Shown piece by piece: positions 51,235 to 59,416 of a stretch of 64,000 bases of DNA. Source of the DNA: Amycolatopsis sp. GM8. GTDB lineage: Bacteria > Actinomycetota > Actinomycetes > Mycobacteriales > Pseudonocardiaceae. The notes under the pieces are model-generated. The model ran no database searches and was not told where the DNA came from. It saw only the letters and a program-made list of their open reading frames with translations. The translations under genes were made by a program, and so were the position numbers. The first letter of the stretch is position 1. Each line of letters begins with the position of its first letter. The stretch lies in the NCBI RefSeq assembly GCF_021653975.1, contig NZ_JAJKFK010000004.1, positions 1-64,000 of the forward strand. Reading direction: 5' to 3'.

Positions 51235-53333
51235 CGCTTTCCCCGTCCCTGCAAGCGAATCCGCGGCTCGCTGACTGGCTGCGGTTCGTCCCCGGCATGG
51301 TGGAGGTCCGCTCCGGCAAGGTCGAGCTCGGCCAGGGCGTGCTCACCGCGCTCGCGCAGATCGCCGCCGAGGAGCTGGACGTGCCGGTGCACCGGATCCG
51401 GATGGTCCCGGCGGACACCGGCCTCAGCCCGGACGAGGGCTACACCGCGGGGAGCATGTCCGTGCAGCATTCCGGCGCCGCCATCCAGGTCGTGTGCGCC
51501 GAGGTCCGAGCGCTGTGCGTCGCCACCGTGGCCGCCGGGTGGGCAGTGCCCGCCGACGCCCTGACTGTCCAAGATGGACAGATCCACGGGCCGGGCGGGC
51601 GAGTCACGAGCTACTGGGACTTGGCCGGTGACGCGCTGCTCGACCAGCCCGCGAGCGGCGCGGTCCTGGTGAAGGCGTCGGCGGACTACCGGATCGTCGG
51701 CACCGACGTGCCGCGCCTGGACCTGCCGGGCAAGTTCACCGGGCGGGCAAGGTTCGTGCACGACGTGACGCCCGGCGAGTTGCGGTACGGCCGGGTCGTC
51801 CGGCCACCCGGGAGAAGCGCGCTGCTGACCAGCGTCGACACCGCGGCAACGCTGGCGATGCCCGGGGTGGTGACCGTGGTCCACGACGGCGGTTTCCTGG
51901 GCGTGGTCGCCGACCGCGAGGAGGTCGCGGTCCGCGCGGCGGAGCGGCTGCGCCAGGACGCCACCTGGGAGCGGCAGCCGGTCCTGCCGGACGAAGACCA
52001 GCTGTCCGGTTTCCTCGTCGAGGCGCCGTCCGAGACGGCGACCCTGGCCGAGCACGGCGAATCCCCGTCCGGCGCCGTCCGGTCGCTGCACGCCACGTAT
52101 CACCGGCCGTATCTGGCACACGCGTCGATCGGCCCGTCGAGTGCGACCGCCAGGACCGACGGCACGCACCTGGAAGTATGGAGCCACAGCCAGGGCGTGC
52201 ACTTCCTGCGCCGCGAGCTCGCCAAGGTGCTGGGCCTGCGGGTCGAGGACGTGACCGTACGGCACGTCGAAGGCGCCGGCTGTTACGGACACAACGGCGC
52301 CGACGACGCCGCCATGGACGCCGCACTGCTGGCGCTGGCGGTACCCGGCAGCCCGGTGCAGGTGGTGTGGTCGCGCGCGGACGAGCTCGGCTGGGCACCG
52401 TACGGACCGGGGGCCGTGGTGCGGCTTTCGGCGGAGGTCGGCGCCGACGGATCGGTCCTGTCGTGGCGGCACGAGATCTGGGGCAGCGGCCATCTCGGGC
52501 GGCCGGGTTTCACTCCGGTGCCGGGCTTTCTGGCCGCGAGTCACCGCAAGGGCGGCGTGCCGATCCGTACCGCGCCGGAGGCGCCGCTCGAGTTCGGTGG
52601 CGGGGCCGGGCGGAACGCGGTGCCCGGCTACGACTTCCCGGCGTACCAGGTGGTCAACCACGATCTGCGGGAGATGCCGTTGCGCACGTCGTCCCTGCGC
52701 TCGCTCGGTGCGCATGTGAACGTGTTCGCGGCGGAGTCGTTCATCGACGAGCTCGCCGCGGAGGCCGGCCGCGACCCGGTCGAGTACCGGCTCGCGCAGC
52801 TCGGCGATCCGCGGGCGCGCGCCGTCGTGACGGCCGCCGCCGAGCGGGCCGGCTGGACGCGATGGTCCACATCGGACAGTACGGGGCACGGGATCGGGTA
52901 CGCCCGCTACAAGAACAGCGGTGCCTACTGTGCCGTGGTCGCCGAAGTGGAGGCGGTCGAGGAGGTCCGGGTGCGGAGGCTGGTGATCGCCGTGGACGCG
53001 GGCCTGATCATCAACCCGGATGGTGCGGTGAACCAGATCGAAGGCGGCGCGATCCAGGCGACCAGCTGGACGTTGAAGGAACGGGTGCGCTTCGACCGGT
53101 TCGCCGTGACGAGCCAGGACTGGGAGAGCTACCCGATCCTGCGGTTCTCCGAGGTGCCCGCGGTCGAGGTCGAACTGCTGCCCGGTAACGGCAATCCGCC
53201 GCTCGGCGTGGGTGAAGCGGCGCAGGGCCCGACGGCGGCGGCGATCGCCAACGCCGTCTACGACGCGCTCGCGGTCCGGGTCCGCTCGCTACCGCTGACC
53301 CCGGAGCAGATCGTCGCCGCCATGCCCGGCTGA
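51231..53333 (+). CDS. Molybdenum hydroxylase large subunit (IorB-like)
   Basis: A 700-residue catalytic subunit of the IorB/NicB branch, with domain order permuted relative to xanthine dehydrogenase: an ELGQGVLTALAQIAAEEL block stands near the start (about 32-49). Later come RPYLAHASIGPSSATA, HVEGAGCYGHNGADDA, and the C-terminal PPLGVGEAAQGPTAAAIANAV, where GVGE supplies the catalytic Glu (about 663). It should hydroxylate a heterocycle or oxidise an aldehyde. Unlike the enzyme at 12748, its active-site Glu is intact. No signal peptide or maturation gene is seen nearby. Confidence 0.9.
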   Translation: MTLSPSLQANPRLADWLRFVPGMVEVRSGKVELGQGVLTALAQIAAEELDVPVHRIRMVPADTGLSPDEGYTAGSMSVQHSGAAIQVVCAEVRALCVATVAAGWAVPADALTVQDGQIHGPGGRVTSYWDLAGDALLDQPASGAVLVKASADYRIVGTDVPRLDLPGKFTGRARFVHDVTPGELRYGRVVRPPGRSALLTSVDTAATLAMPGVVTVVHDGGFLGVVADREEVAVRAAERLRQDATWERQPVLPDEDQLSGFLVEAPSETATLAEHGESPSGAVRSLHATYHRPYLAHASIGPSSATARTDGTHLEVWSHSQGVHFLRRELAKVLGLRVEDVTVRHVEGAGCYGHNGADDAAMDAALLALAVPGSPVQVVWSRADELGWAPYGPGAVVRLSAEVGADGSVLSWRHEIWGSGHLGRPGFTPVPGFLAASHRKGGVPIRTAPEAPLEFGGGAGRNAVPGYDFPAYQVVNHDLREMPLRTSSLRSLGAHVNVFAAESFIDELAAEAGRDPVEYRLAQLGDPRARAVVTAAAERAGWTRWSTSDSTGHGIGYARYKNSGAYCAVVAEVEAVEEVRVRRLVIAVDAGLIINPDGAVNQIEGGAIQATSWTLKERVRFDRFAVTSQDWESYPILRFSEVPAVEVELLPGNGNPPLGVGEAAQGPTAAAIANAVYDALAVRVRSLPLTPEQIVAAMPG

Positions 53334-53341
53334 CCCGAGGA

Positions 53342-53968
53342 TCACGAGCGGCGCCACACGGTGCCGCGCTGTTCGTACTCCAGCACCGACTCCACACCGG
53401 CGGCGACCGCGGCCCCCAGCTCGCGGGTGACCAGCCAGAGCGCGAGATCCAGCCCGGACGTCACGCCGCCCGCGGTGATCAGGTCGCCGTCGTCGACGAC
53501 GCGGGCGTTGACCACCTGGGCTCCTTGGCCGGCCAGGTCCGCCGTGGCGAGGTGGTGAGTGGTGCAGGGACGGCCCTTGGTCAGGCCCGCGGCGGCGAGC
53601 ACCATGACACCGGTGCAGACCCCGGCGATCAGGACCCCGGCTTGGTGCGCGCTGTTCAAGTCTTCCAGGAGAGCCTCGTTCTTGATCACGGCGTTGACGC
53701 CGGGGCCATCCTTCTTCGCGTAGCCACCGCCCGGGACGATGAGGAGGTCCGCGGCCGCCGGATCCCACTTCGCGGGCACGGCGAACTTCGTGCCGAACGT
53801 GCCGGCGACCTCGCCGGGCCCGCCGAACCTGGCCAGCGTCAGCTGGACCTGCCCACTCCGGTGGCCGGCATGGCCGAGCACGGCGACAGGACCGACGACG
53901 TCCTGCTCCTCGACGCCGTCGAACATCAGGATCTGGACCCGTAGCGGTCCGGATCGGGGCTGAGCCAT
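53342..53968 (-). CDS. DJ-1/PfpI family protein (isonitrile-hydratase or AraC-N-like)
   Basis: A 208-residue class I glutamine-amidotransferase-like fold. LIVPGGGYAKK (about 76-86) and the nucleophile elbow AGVCTGVMVLAAAGL (Cys about 118) place it with PfpI and isonitrile hydratases, and with the sensor half of GlxA-type AraC proteins (which lack nothing but the helix-turn-helix here). Function in the pathway is unclear; hydration, deglycation or chaperone roles are known in the family. It follows the TetR gene by 30 bases on the same strand, with AGGAAGG before ATG. Confidence 0.85.
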   Translation of the reverse strand: MAQPRSGPLRVQILMFDGVEEQDVVGPVAVLGHAGHRSGQVQLTLARFGGPGEVAGTFGTKFAVPAKWDPAAADLLIVPGGGYAKKDGPGVNAVIKNEALLEDLNSAHQAGVLIAGVCTGVMVLAAAGLTKGRPCTTHHLATADLAGQGAQVVNARVVDDGDLITAGGVTSGLDLALWLVTRELGAAVAAGVESVLEYEQRGTVWRRS

Positions 53969-53998
53969 GAGGCGCCTTCCTGTCGTTGAGCTTCCGCC

Positions 53999-54718
53999 TC
54001 AGCTGTCGTGTGGGATGCCCGCGAAGTTCCCGGCGGGGGAGGACGAGCCCAGCATCCGGGCGGCAAGCTCGGCGTAGGACTCGCCGAGGACCTCGGGCGA
54101 GTCCGCGCCGTCGAGGCGGTACCAGCGCACCAGATCGATGCCGAGCGACAGGATCGCGCGCACCGCACGGTCGATGTCGGGCACATCGAAGACGCCTTCC
54201 CGGACTCCGCGTGCCACGGCGGTCTGCAGCGTCGCGGAGAACTGCTGCCGAAGGCCGAGAATCTCGCCGAAATGCGCCGGCTCGAGTGCTGCCAGTTCGT
54301 ACTGGCAGACCCTTGCCACGGTGTGGTGGCGTGCGTGCCACGACACGTGCCGGGCCACCAGTTGCCGGAGGTGGCGCCGCGTGTCGCCGTCGTCGTGCTG
54401 GGCCGTCAGCGCCGCGAGGGCGCGCTGGTGACCGGTCCGCGCGATGTGGAACAGAACGGCTTCCTTCGACGGGAAGTGCACGTACAGCGAACCGGGACTG
54501 AGGCCGACGACGGCGGTGATGTCACGGGTGGTGGTGGCGTGAAAACCCTTGCGGGCGAAGCACTGCACCGCCGAGGACAGCAGCGCGCGAGCCACCGGGG
54601 AGGTGTCCTCGCCCCAGAACTCGTCCGGGATCGATTCGGGGCCGAGGTTGGTCGTGAGCTCCATCGCGGCCGACGCCGGGTATCTGCCGCCGCCGCGCCG
54701 GCGCTCTTTCCCTGACAT
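53999..54718 (-). CDS. TetR-family repressor
   Basis: A 239-residue TetR regulator. The helix-turn-helix is GFHATTTRDITAVVGLSPGSLYVHFPSKEAVL (about 57-88, turn in the middle), preceded by a 40-residue extension. The ligand domain is all-helical. It is divergent from the SMP-30 gene, and an 18-bp near-perfect dyad at 54765-54782 lies between them, so it should repress both itself and that operon. The DJ-1 gene is downstream in the same transcript. Confidence 0.9.
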   Translation of the reverse strand: MSGKERRRGGGRYPASAAMELTTNLGPESIPDEFWGEDTSPVARALLSSAVQCFARKGFHATTTRDITAVVGLSPGSLYVHFPSKEAVLFHIARTGHQRALAALTAQHDDGDTRRHLRQLVARHVSWHARHHTVARVCQYELAALEPAHFGEILGLRQQFSATLQTAVARGVREGVFDVPDIDRAVRAILSLGIDLVRWYRLDGADSPEVLGESYAELAARMLGSSSPAGNFAGIPHDS

Positions 54719-54764
54719 CGAAGCTCTCTCCTCGACTTGACACGTCCCGGCCTCGCGGCCATGG

Positions 54765-54782
54765 TAACTGTGCGCTCAGTTA
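54765..54782. promoter_or_regulatory. TetR operator dyad
   Basis: TAACTG-TGCGCT-CAGTTA: both 6-bp arms are exact complements, and the GCGC centre is itself symmetric. It lies between the TetR gene and the SMP-30 gene, 23 bases after a TTGACA (54737-54742) that may be the -35 box of the plus-strand promoter. Confidence 0.75.
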
Positions 54783-54834
54783 GTTGGCGCGAAGACCTGC
54801 CGAACTGTCGACGACGACGTAAGGAGAGGTCGCG

Positions 54835-55740
54835 ATGGGATCAGGACCCGCGACCAGGCAACCGACCCTCGTGCTCGAGGGCTTCTCTTACCTCGAGTGC
54901 CCGAGATGGCACGACGGCCGGCTGTGGGTGTCGGACTTCTATACCGAGAAGGTCGTGGCGATCGACGGCCGCGGTGGCGCCGAGGATGTCGCCGAGGTTC
55001 CCGGACAGCCGTCGGGCCTGGGGTTCCTGCCCGACGGGCGCCTGCTCATCGCGTCGATGCGCGACCATCGCGTCCTCGTGCGCGACGGGTCGGGGCGGCT
55101 GGAGGAGCACGCGGATCTGTCCGGCGTGGTGTCCGGGGTGCTCAACGACATGATCGTCGACGACCACGGACGCGCTTGGGTGGGCAACTTCGGCTTCGAC
55201 CTCATGGGCGGCGCTCCACTGCGCGACACCACGCTGACCCGTGTCGATGCGGACGGGAGCGTTTCCGTCGCCGCCGAGGACCTGAGGTTTCCCAACGGCA
55301 TGGTGATCCTGCCCGGCGGGGTGCTGGTCGTCGCCGAGACCTTCGCCGGGCGGTTGACCGCCTTCGACATCGGCGAGGACGGCGAGTTGAGCGGGCGGCG
55401 CGTGTGGGCGCAGTTCGGGCAGGCCCCGCAGACCGACGACGTCGGAGAGGCGGTGCAGGGCCTCGAGGTGGCCCCGGACGGTATCTGCGCCGACGCCGAG
55501 GGCGCGATCTGGGTGGCCGACGCCGTGCACAACCGCGTCATCCGGGTTCAAGAGGGTGGCCGGATCCTCGACGAGATCGACGCCGGCACCGGGGTCTTCG
55601 CCTGCATGCTCGGCGGCGACGACGGGCGGACGTTGTTCCTCTGCGCGGCGCCGTCCTTCGCCGAGCACGAACGACGTCCGGTCCGTGAGGCCCAACTCCT
55701 CGCGGTCGGTGTCGAGGTCCCGCACGCCGGCCTGCCCTGA
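54835..55740 (+). CDS. SMP-30/gluconolactonase family lactonase
   Basis: A 301-residue six-bladed propeller hydrolase of the SMP-30 family. Metal and active-site positions are visible: the N-terminal Glu in YLECPRWHDG (about 20), Asn in GVLNDMIVDD (about 104), FPNGMVILPGG (about 153) and the Asp of VAPDGICADAEGAIWVAD (about 213-230). It would open a lactone with a divalent metal. AAGGAG precedes ATG 54835. It forms a unit with the luciferase-like gene 25 bases downstream, which fits a Baeyer-Villiger or hydroxylation step followed by lactone hydrolysis. Confidence 0.9.
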   Translation: MGSGPATRQPTLVLEGFSYLECPRWHDGRLWVSDFYTEKVVAIDGRGGAEDVAEVPGQPSGLGFLPDGRLLIASMRDHRVLVRDGSGRLEEHADLSGVVSGVLNDMIVDDHGRAWVGNFGFDLMGGAPLRDTTLTRVDADGSVSVAAEDLRFPNGMVILPGGVLVVAETFAGRLTAFDIGEDGELSGRRVWAQFGQAPQTDDVGEAVQGLEVAPDGICADAEGAIWVADAVHNRVIRVQEGGRILDEIDAGTGVFACMLGGDDGRTLFLCAAPSFAEHERRPVREAQLLAVGVEVPHAGLP

Positions 55741-55765
55741 TCCGACGAGTGAAATGGAGGGGCCC

Positions 55766-56752
55766 ATGGAGGTCTCCTGCGCTTTCCCGACCGCACTGGA
55801 TTCGCCGGACAACATCGCCCTGGCCGAAGAGCTCGGCTATAGCCGGGCGTGGGTCTACGACACGCCCCAGCAGAGCCCCGATGTGTGGATGACCCTCGCG
55901 CTGGCCGCCGAGCGGACCGAGCGGATCGGCCTCGCCCCCGGTGTGCTGGTGCCCAGCCTGCGGCATCCGATGGTCAACGCCGCGGCGACCGCCACCCTCG
56001 CCGCGCTGGCGCCCGGCCGCGTCGCGGTCGCCTTCGGCACCGGGTTCACCGGCCGCCGTGCCATGGGATACCGCGCGATCACCTGGTCCTATATGGACTC
56101 TTACATCCGGGCCTACCGCGGTCTCCTGCGGGGCGACGTCGTCGAGTGGGAGGGCGCGCAGATGCGGATGCTGCATCCGGATGGGCACGCCCCGGCCCGG
56201 CCCGTCGACGTCCCCATCCTGATCGGGGCGCTGGGGCCGAAGGGGCACCGGGTGGCCAAAGAGCTCGGCGACGGGCTGTACGTCACGCTGCAGCTGCCCG
56301 AGTTCATGAGCGAGTACTCGTGGGTGCCCTATCTCGTGTGGGGCACGGTGCTCGACCAGGGCGAAGGCACCGACAGCGAGCACGCACGCCAGGCCGCCGG
56401 CCCCGGTTGGGCCTTGGCCTATCACGGCGCCTACGAGTTCGGCGGCTCCTCGGCGGTGCGCGCGCTCCCGGGTGGCACGGAGTGGATGGACGTGGTGGAG
56501 CAGACGTCGCCGGAGCAGCGGCACCTCGCGGTCCACACCGGTCACTGCGTGGAACTGGGGGAGGCCGACCAGGCGGCGTGGAAGGCCGGCGGCCACACGA
56601 TGTTGCGGGACGTGACTATGAGCGGGACCCGCGGACAGATCCGGGAGCGGCTGGACGAGGTCGCCGCCCAGGGCGTCACCGAGATCGTCTTCCAGCCCTG
56701 CGGGCCCGATATCCGGGCCGAGCTGGAGAAGTTCCTCGACGCGGCGAGGTAG
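55766..56752 (+). CDS. Luciferase-like (LLM class) flavin/F420-dependent oxidoreductase
   Basis: A 328-residue LLM-class barrel protein. GYSRAWVYDTPQQSPDVWMTLALAAERTERIGLAPGVLVPSLRHP (split; about 25-69) gives the F420/FMN-contact strands and the non-prolyl cis-peptide region. FGTGFTGRRAMG and VPILIGALGPKGHRVAKELGDG (split) are typical of F420-dependent members such as 5,10-methylene-H4MPT reductase-like proteins. ATG 55766 has GGAGGGG just upstream; ATG 55754 is four codons earlier. It ends before a strong bidirectional terminator. Confidence 0.87.
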   Translation: MEVSCAFPTALDSPDNIALAEELGYSRAWVYDTPQQSPDVWMTLALAAERTERIGLAPGVLVPSLRHPMVNAAATATLAALAPGRVAVAFGTGFTGRRAMGYRAITWSYMDSYIRAYRGLLRGDVVEWEGAQMRMLHPDGHAPARPVDVPILIGALGPKGHRVAKELGDGLYVTLQLPEFMSEYSWVPYLVWGTVLDQGEGTDSEHARQAAGPGWALAYHGAYEFGGSSAVRALPGGTEWMDVVEQTSPEQRHLAVHTGHCVELGEADQAAWKAGGHTMLRDVTMSGTRGQIRERLDEVAAQGVTEIVFQPCGPDIRAELEKFLDAAR

Positions 56753-56754
56753 TG

Positions 56755-56792
56755 AAAGGGCTGCCAGGGTCACGCGACCCTGGCAGCCCTTT
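56755..56792. terminator. Bidirectional terminator between convergent genes
   Basis: AAAGGGCTGCCAGGGTC (56755-56771) pairs perfectly with 56776-56792 around a four-base ACGC loop. The stem ends in TTT on the plus strand and AAA on the other side, so it can serve both the luciferase-like gene and the convergent SDR gene. Confidence 0.9.
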
Positions 56793-56805
56793 GCTGTCAG
56801 AGCTG

Positions 56806-57525
56806 TCAGAGCTGGACGAAGCGGGCGCCCCCGTCGACCTCGACGATCGTCCCGGTCATCGACGTGTTGGTCGCCAGCAGCGCCACCGCCCCGGCGATCT
56901 CGTCCGCGCTCGACACGTGACCGACCGGCAGGCCCGCCTCCGCGGCGGTGAACCAGGCGATGCGGTCCTGCTCGGGCATGTCGTTCCACCAGGGCGTGTC
57001 GACCAGGCCGGGGGCCACCGCGTTCACCCGCCGCGGGGCGAGTTCGACGGCCAGCGGTCGCACCAGTGCTTCCACGGCCGCGTTGAGCGCGCCGATGCCG
57101 GCGGTTCCGGGCATCGCGGCGTGCGCGCTGATCGCGCCGACGAGTGTGATGGACGCTTGCTTGGCCAGGTGCGGCAGGGTCGCCTGCAGCACCGTCATCG
57201 TGGGCCAGAACTTCGCTTCGAACGCTCGCCGCAGTGCCGCGAGGTCGAGGTCGGCGAGCGTGCCGGCGCCCTCGGATCCGGCGAGTGTGACCACCAGAGC
57301 GTCGACGGGCGCGAGGGCGGCGGCCAGCTCGGCGACAGCCGCCGGGTCGTTGCCGTCCACGCGGTGCGCGACGAGTTCCGGAGCAGTGTCGGCCACCGCG
57401 GCGACCTTCGTGGCGTCGCGGCTCGCGACGTGCACTGTGTCGCCGCCGGCCGCGAGCCGCCGGGCAGCGGCCAGGCCGATGCCGGACGTGCCTCCGACGA
57501 CGAGTGTGGTCCGGGTTGTTTCCAA
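56806..57525 (-). CDS. SDR-fold protein lacking the Tyr-x-x-x-Lys site
   Basis: A 239-residue Rossmann-fold SDR. The cofactor loop VVGGTSGIGLAAA (about 9-21) and a C-terminal TGTIVEVDGGARF are normal. The expected active-site motif is not: after GAISAHAAMP the region reads GTAGIGALNAAVEALVRPL, with Ile where Tyr and Asn where Lys are expected. It may have lost dehydrogenase activity or use other residues. It is divergent from the TetR gene at 57631, and the operator between them suggests it is the main target of that repressor. Confidence 0.85.
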   Translation of the reverse strand: METTRTTLVVGGTSGIGLAAARRLAAGGDTVHVASRDATKVAAVADTAPELVAHRVDGNDPAAVAELAAALAPVDALVVTLAGSEGAGTLADLDLAALRRAFEAKFWPTMTVLQATLPHLAKQASITLVGAISAHAAMPGTAGIGALNAAVEALVRPLAVELAPRRVNAVAPGLVDTPWWNDMPEQDRIAWFTAAEAGLPVGHVSSADEIAGAVALLATNTSMTGTIVEVDGGARFVQL

Positions 57526-57542
57526 GGCAGAAGCTCCTACGA

Positions 57543-57563
57543 ATCGAAACGGTTCGGTTCGAT
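57543..57563. promoter_or_regulatory. TetR operator between the SDR and TetR genes
   Basis: ATCGAA (57543-57548) and TTCGAT (57558-57563) are exact inverted arms around ACGGTTCGG, with an inner CGAA/TTCG repeat. The site is centred in the 105-base divergent region. Confidence 0.65.
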
Positions 57564-57630
57564 ATTGAGCCTATCAGGGTGCGGGGGTAAATCGCTACGA
57601 CCCGTCTCGAAACCGGTAGCATGTGCTGGC

Positions 57631-58230
57631 ATGGACGCAGCCGAGGACACTGAGCTGGCGCGGCGCAGGCCGGGCCGGCGACGCAGCGAGGACAGCCGGG
57701 ACGCGATTCTGCGGGCCGCCGCCGAACTCGTCGTCGAACGGGGCTATGCGGCGGTCTCGATCGAGAAGATCGCTCAGCGGGCCGGGACCGGCAAGCAGAC
57801 GATCTACCGCTGGTGGCAGTCCAAGGGTGACGTGTTGATGGAGGCCCTCGCGCGCAAGGCCGAGGTGCACATCCCGCTGCCCGACGAAGGCAGCTGGCCC
57901 GCCGACCTGCGGCGCATGCTGGAGGACAGCTTCGCCCTGGCCCGGGCACCGCAGCTCGGCGAGCTGCTGCGCGCCCTCATGGTCGAAGCGCAACTCGACT
58001 CCGCTTTCGGCGCACGCTTCCGCACGGAGTTCCTGGAGCGCCGCCGCGCCGCTCTCGCCACACTCGTCGAGCGCGCCCGCCGGCGGGGCGATCTGCCCGC
58101 CACCGTCACCGCGGGCTTCGCGGCCGACGTGGTGTTCGGTGTGCTCTGGTATCGGTTGCTGGCGGTCCCGCAGCCCTTCGACCGCCGCCTGACCGACCGC
58201 CTCGTGGCGCTGCTGACCATCGCCGCGTAG
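57631..58230 (+). CDS. TetR-family repressor
   Basis: A 199-residue TetR regulator. The recognition region is AVSIEKIAQRAGTGKQTIYRWWQSKGDVL (about 41-69, two helices), of the AcrR type with the YRWW form. The C-terminal ligand domain (TetR_C_11-like) includes FGARFRTEFLERRRAAL. ATG 57631 stands ten bases after a short GGTAGC-type leader. It probably represses the divergent SDR gene and itself. Confidence 0.9.
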   Translation: MDAAEDTELARRRPGRRRSEDSRDAILRAAAELVVERGYAAVSIEKIAQRAGTGKQTIYRWWQSKGDVLMEALARKAEVHIPLPDEGSWPADLRRMLEDSFALARAPQLGELLRALMVEAQLDSAFGARFRTEFLERRRAALATLVERARRRGDLPATVTAGFAADVVFGVLWYRLLAVPQPFDRRLTDRLVALLTIAA

Positions 58231-58237
58231 TGCCGTC

Positions 58238-58408
58238 TCAGGAAGCTTCGAGCAGGACGAGCGGAATCTCCCGCGTCGTGCGGACCTGGTAGTCGGCGTA
58301 CTGGGGAAAGGCCTCGACCGCGCGACGCCACCACAGTTCCCGCTCCAACTGGGATTCGTCGGTGCGCCACCCAGGAAAGCCCGCCAGGTATTGGCCGTGG
58401 CTGGTTTC
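58238..58408 (-). pseudogene. C-terminal remnant of a deazaflavin (F420)-dependent nitroreductase/DUF385-like gene
   Basis: About 56 in-frame codons end with WWRRAVEAFPQYADYQVRTT and REIPLVLLEAS, which resembles the C-terminal third of F420-dependent nitroreductase-family (DUF385) proteins of about 140-150 residues. The N-terminal two-thirds are absent. Beyond about 58408 the sequence becomes less GC-rich and the reading frame loses family likeness. An 84-codon open frame to 58492 exists but has no good start. I read it as a truncated relic; the family match is from memory of the motif style. Confidence 0.5.
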
Positions 58409-58447
58409 CCTCTGTTTTGTTGCTGCGTAACGAGATTCAGCGCAGCG

Positions 58448-58460
58448 TGCGTTATTCGCA
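58448..58460. promoter_or_regulatory. IclR-type candidate site downstream of the regulator gene
   Basis: TGCGTTATTCGCA (TGCG-N5-CGCA) is followed by GTGCGCTGAC (58466-58475). Both elements recur, in reverse order, at 59417-59449 before the operon on the other side of the IclR gene. Confidence 0.45.
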
Positions 58461-58524
58461 TGAACGTGCGCTGACCGCATTGGGGTTGTCACCGATAGCC
58501 GCCAGCGTCAACGGGGAACCGGTG

Positions 58525-59298
58525 TCAGTTGAGTACGGCGAGATCCGACTCGATGCGCTTCGCGGTTTCTTGCAGGTGCGGCAGAAGGTCGCTGACGAGC
58601 TTGCGTGCGGAGTATGCGGCCGCGAGGACGCCGATCGAGATGGCGGCGACGACCTCGTCGTGCCGATCGTGTACCGGCACGGCGATGGTACGCAGCCCCA
58701 TCTCGAGCTCCTCGTCGCCGAGGGCGTAGCCCTGATTGGCCACGGTGGTGAGCCGCTTGCGCAAGGCCGGCTTCTCGATGATCGTGTACCGGGTGACCGG
58801 CGTCAGTTCCACGCGCTCGAGATAGGCCTCACGCGCTTCGGCTGCCTGCGCGGCGAGCAGCACGTGGCCGAGCGGGCTCTGGTAGGCCGGAATCCGTAGC
58901 CCGACCCGGACATTGATGCTCACCAGGCGCCGGGCCTGCACGCCGGCGAGATACACGATCTCATCGCCGTCCAGGACGAAGGCCATGGACGTCTCGTGGA
59001 TCTCGCTGGTGAGCTGGGCGAGGTGCGGCTGGATGACATCCGGGAAGTCCACTGTGCCCAGATAGGCCTGAGCCAGTTCGAGAACTCTGGGCCGGACAAA
59101 GAAGTTCGTGCCGTCGACGCCGATGTAACCGAGCTCGGCCAGGGTGTGCAGCAGGCGCCGCGCGACGGCGCGGTCCACGCCGACTTCCCTGGCGACGTCC
59201 GAGATGGACAACCGCGTGCGGTCCTCGCCGAAGCAGCGAAGGACGGCCAGTCCGCGGTCGAGCGACTGGACATAGGGGCCATCGCCCGCGCGAGCCAT
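58525..59298 (-). CDS. IclR-family regulator (PcaR/PobR-like group)
   Basis: A 257-residue IclR regulator. The N-terminal winged helix has VQSLDRGLAVLRCFGED and ISDVAREVGVDRAVARRLLHTLAELGYI (about 9-60, given in parts). The C-terminal effector domain includes SPLGHVLLAAQ (about 137) and VPVHDRHDEVVAAISIGV. The group regulates protocatechuate, 4-hydroxybenzoate and similar aromatic pathways. ATG 59298 follows GAGAGGGAG; the in-frame extension to 59406 has no ribosome site. It is divergent from the SnoaL-esterase operon. Confidence 0.92.
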   Translation of the reverse strand: MARAGDGPYVQSLDRGLAVLRCFGEDRTRLSISDVAREVGVDRAVARRLLHTLAELGYIGVDGTNFFVRPRVLELAQAYLGTVDFPDVIQPHLAQLTSEIHETSMAFVLDGDEIVYLAGVQARRLVSINVRVGLRIPAYQSPLGHVLLAAQAAEAREAYLERVELTPVTRYTIIEKPALRKRLTTVANQGYALGDEELEMGLRTIAVPVHDRHDEVVAAISIGVLAAAYSARKLVSDLLPHLQETAKRIESDLAVLN

Positions 59299-59416
59299 GC
59301 GGTTCTCCCTCTCGACCTTCGTCCCCGGGTGTCCGGAAATGCTACCGCACACCGGTGCGCATTCTGCCCCGCTCCCCGTTGGCTTGTTGACACGCCTTCC
59401 GGCCACGTGACAGTCT

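Noticed and set aside
56793-56815. Short direct repeat CTGTCAGAG x2
   Set aside because: Only two copies of nine bases at the end of the SDR gene beside the terminator. This is most likely chance duplication or slippage.
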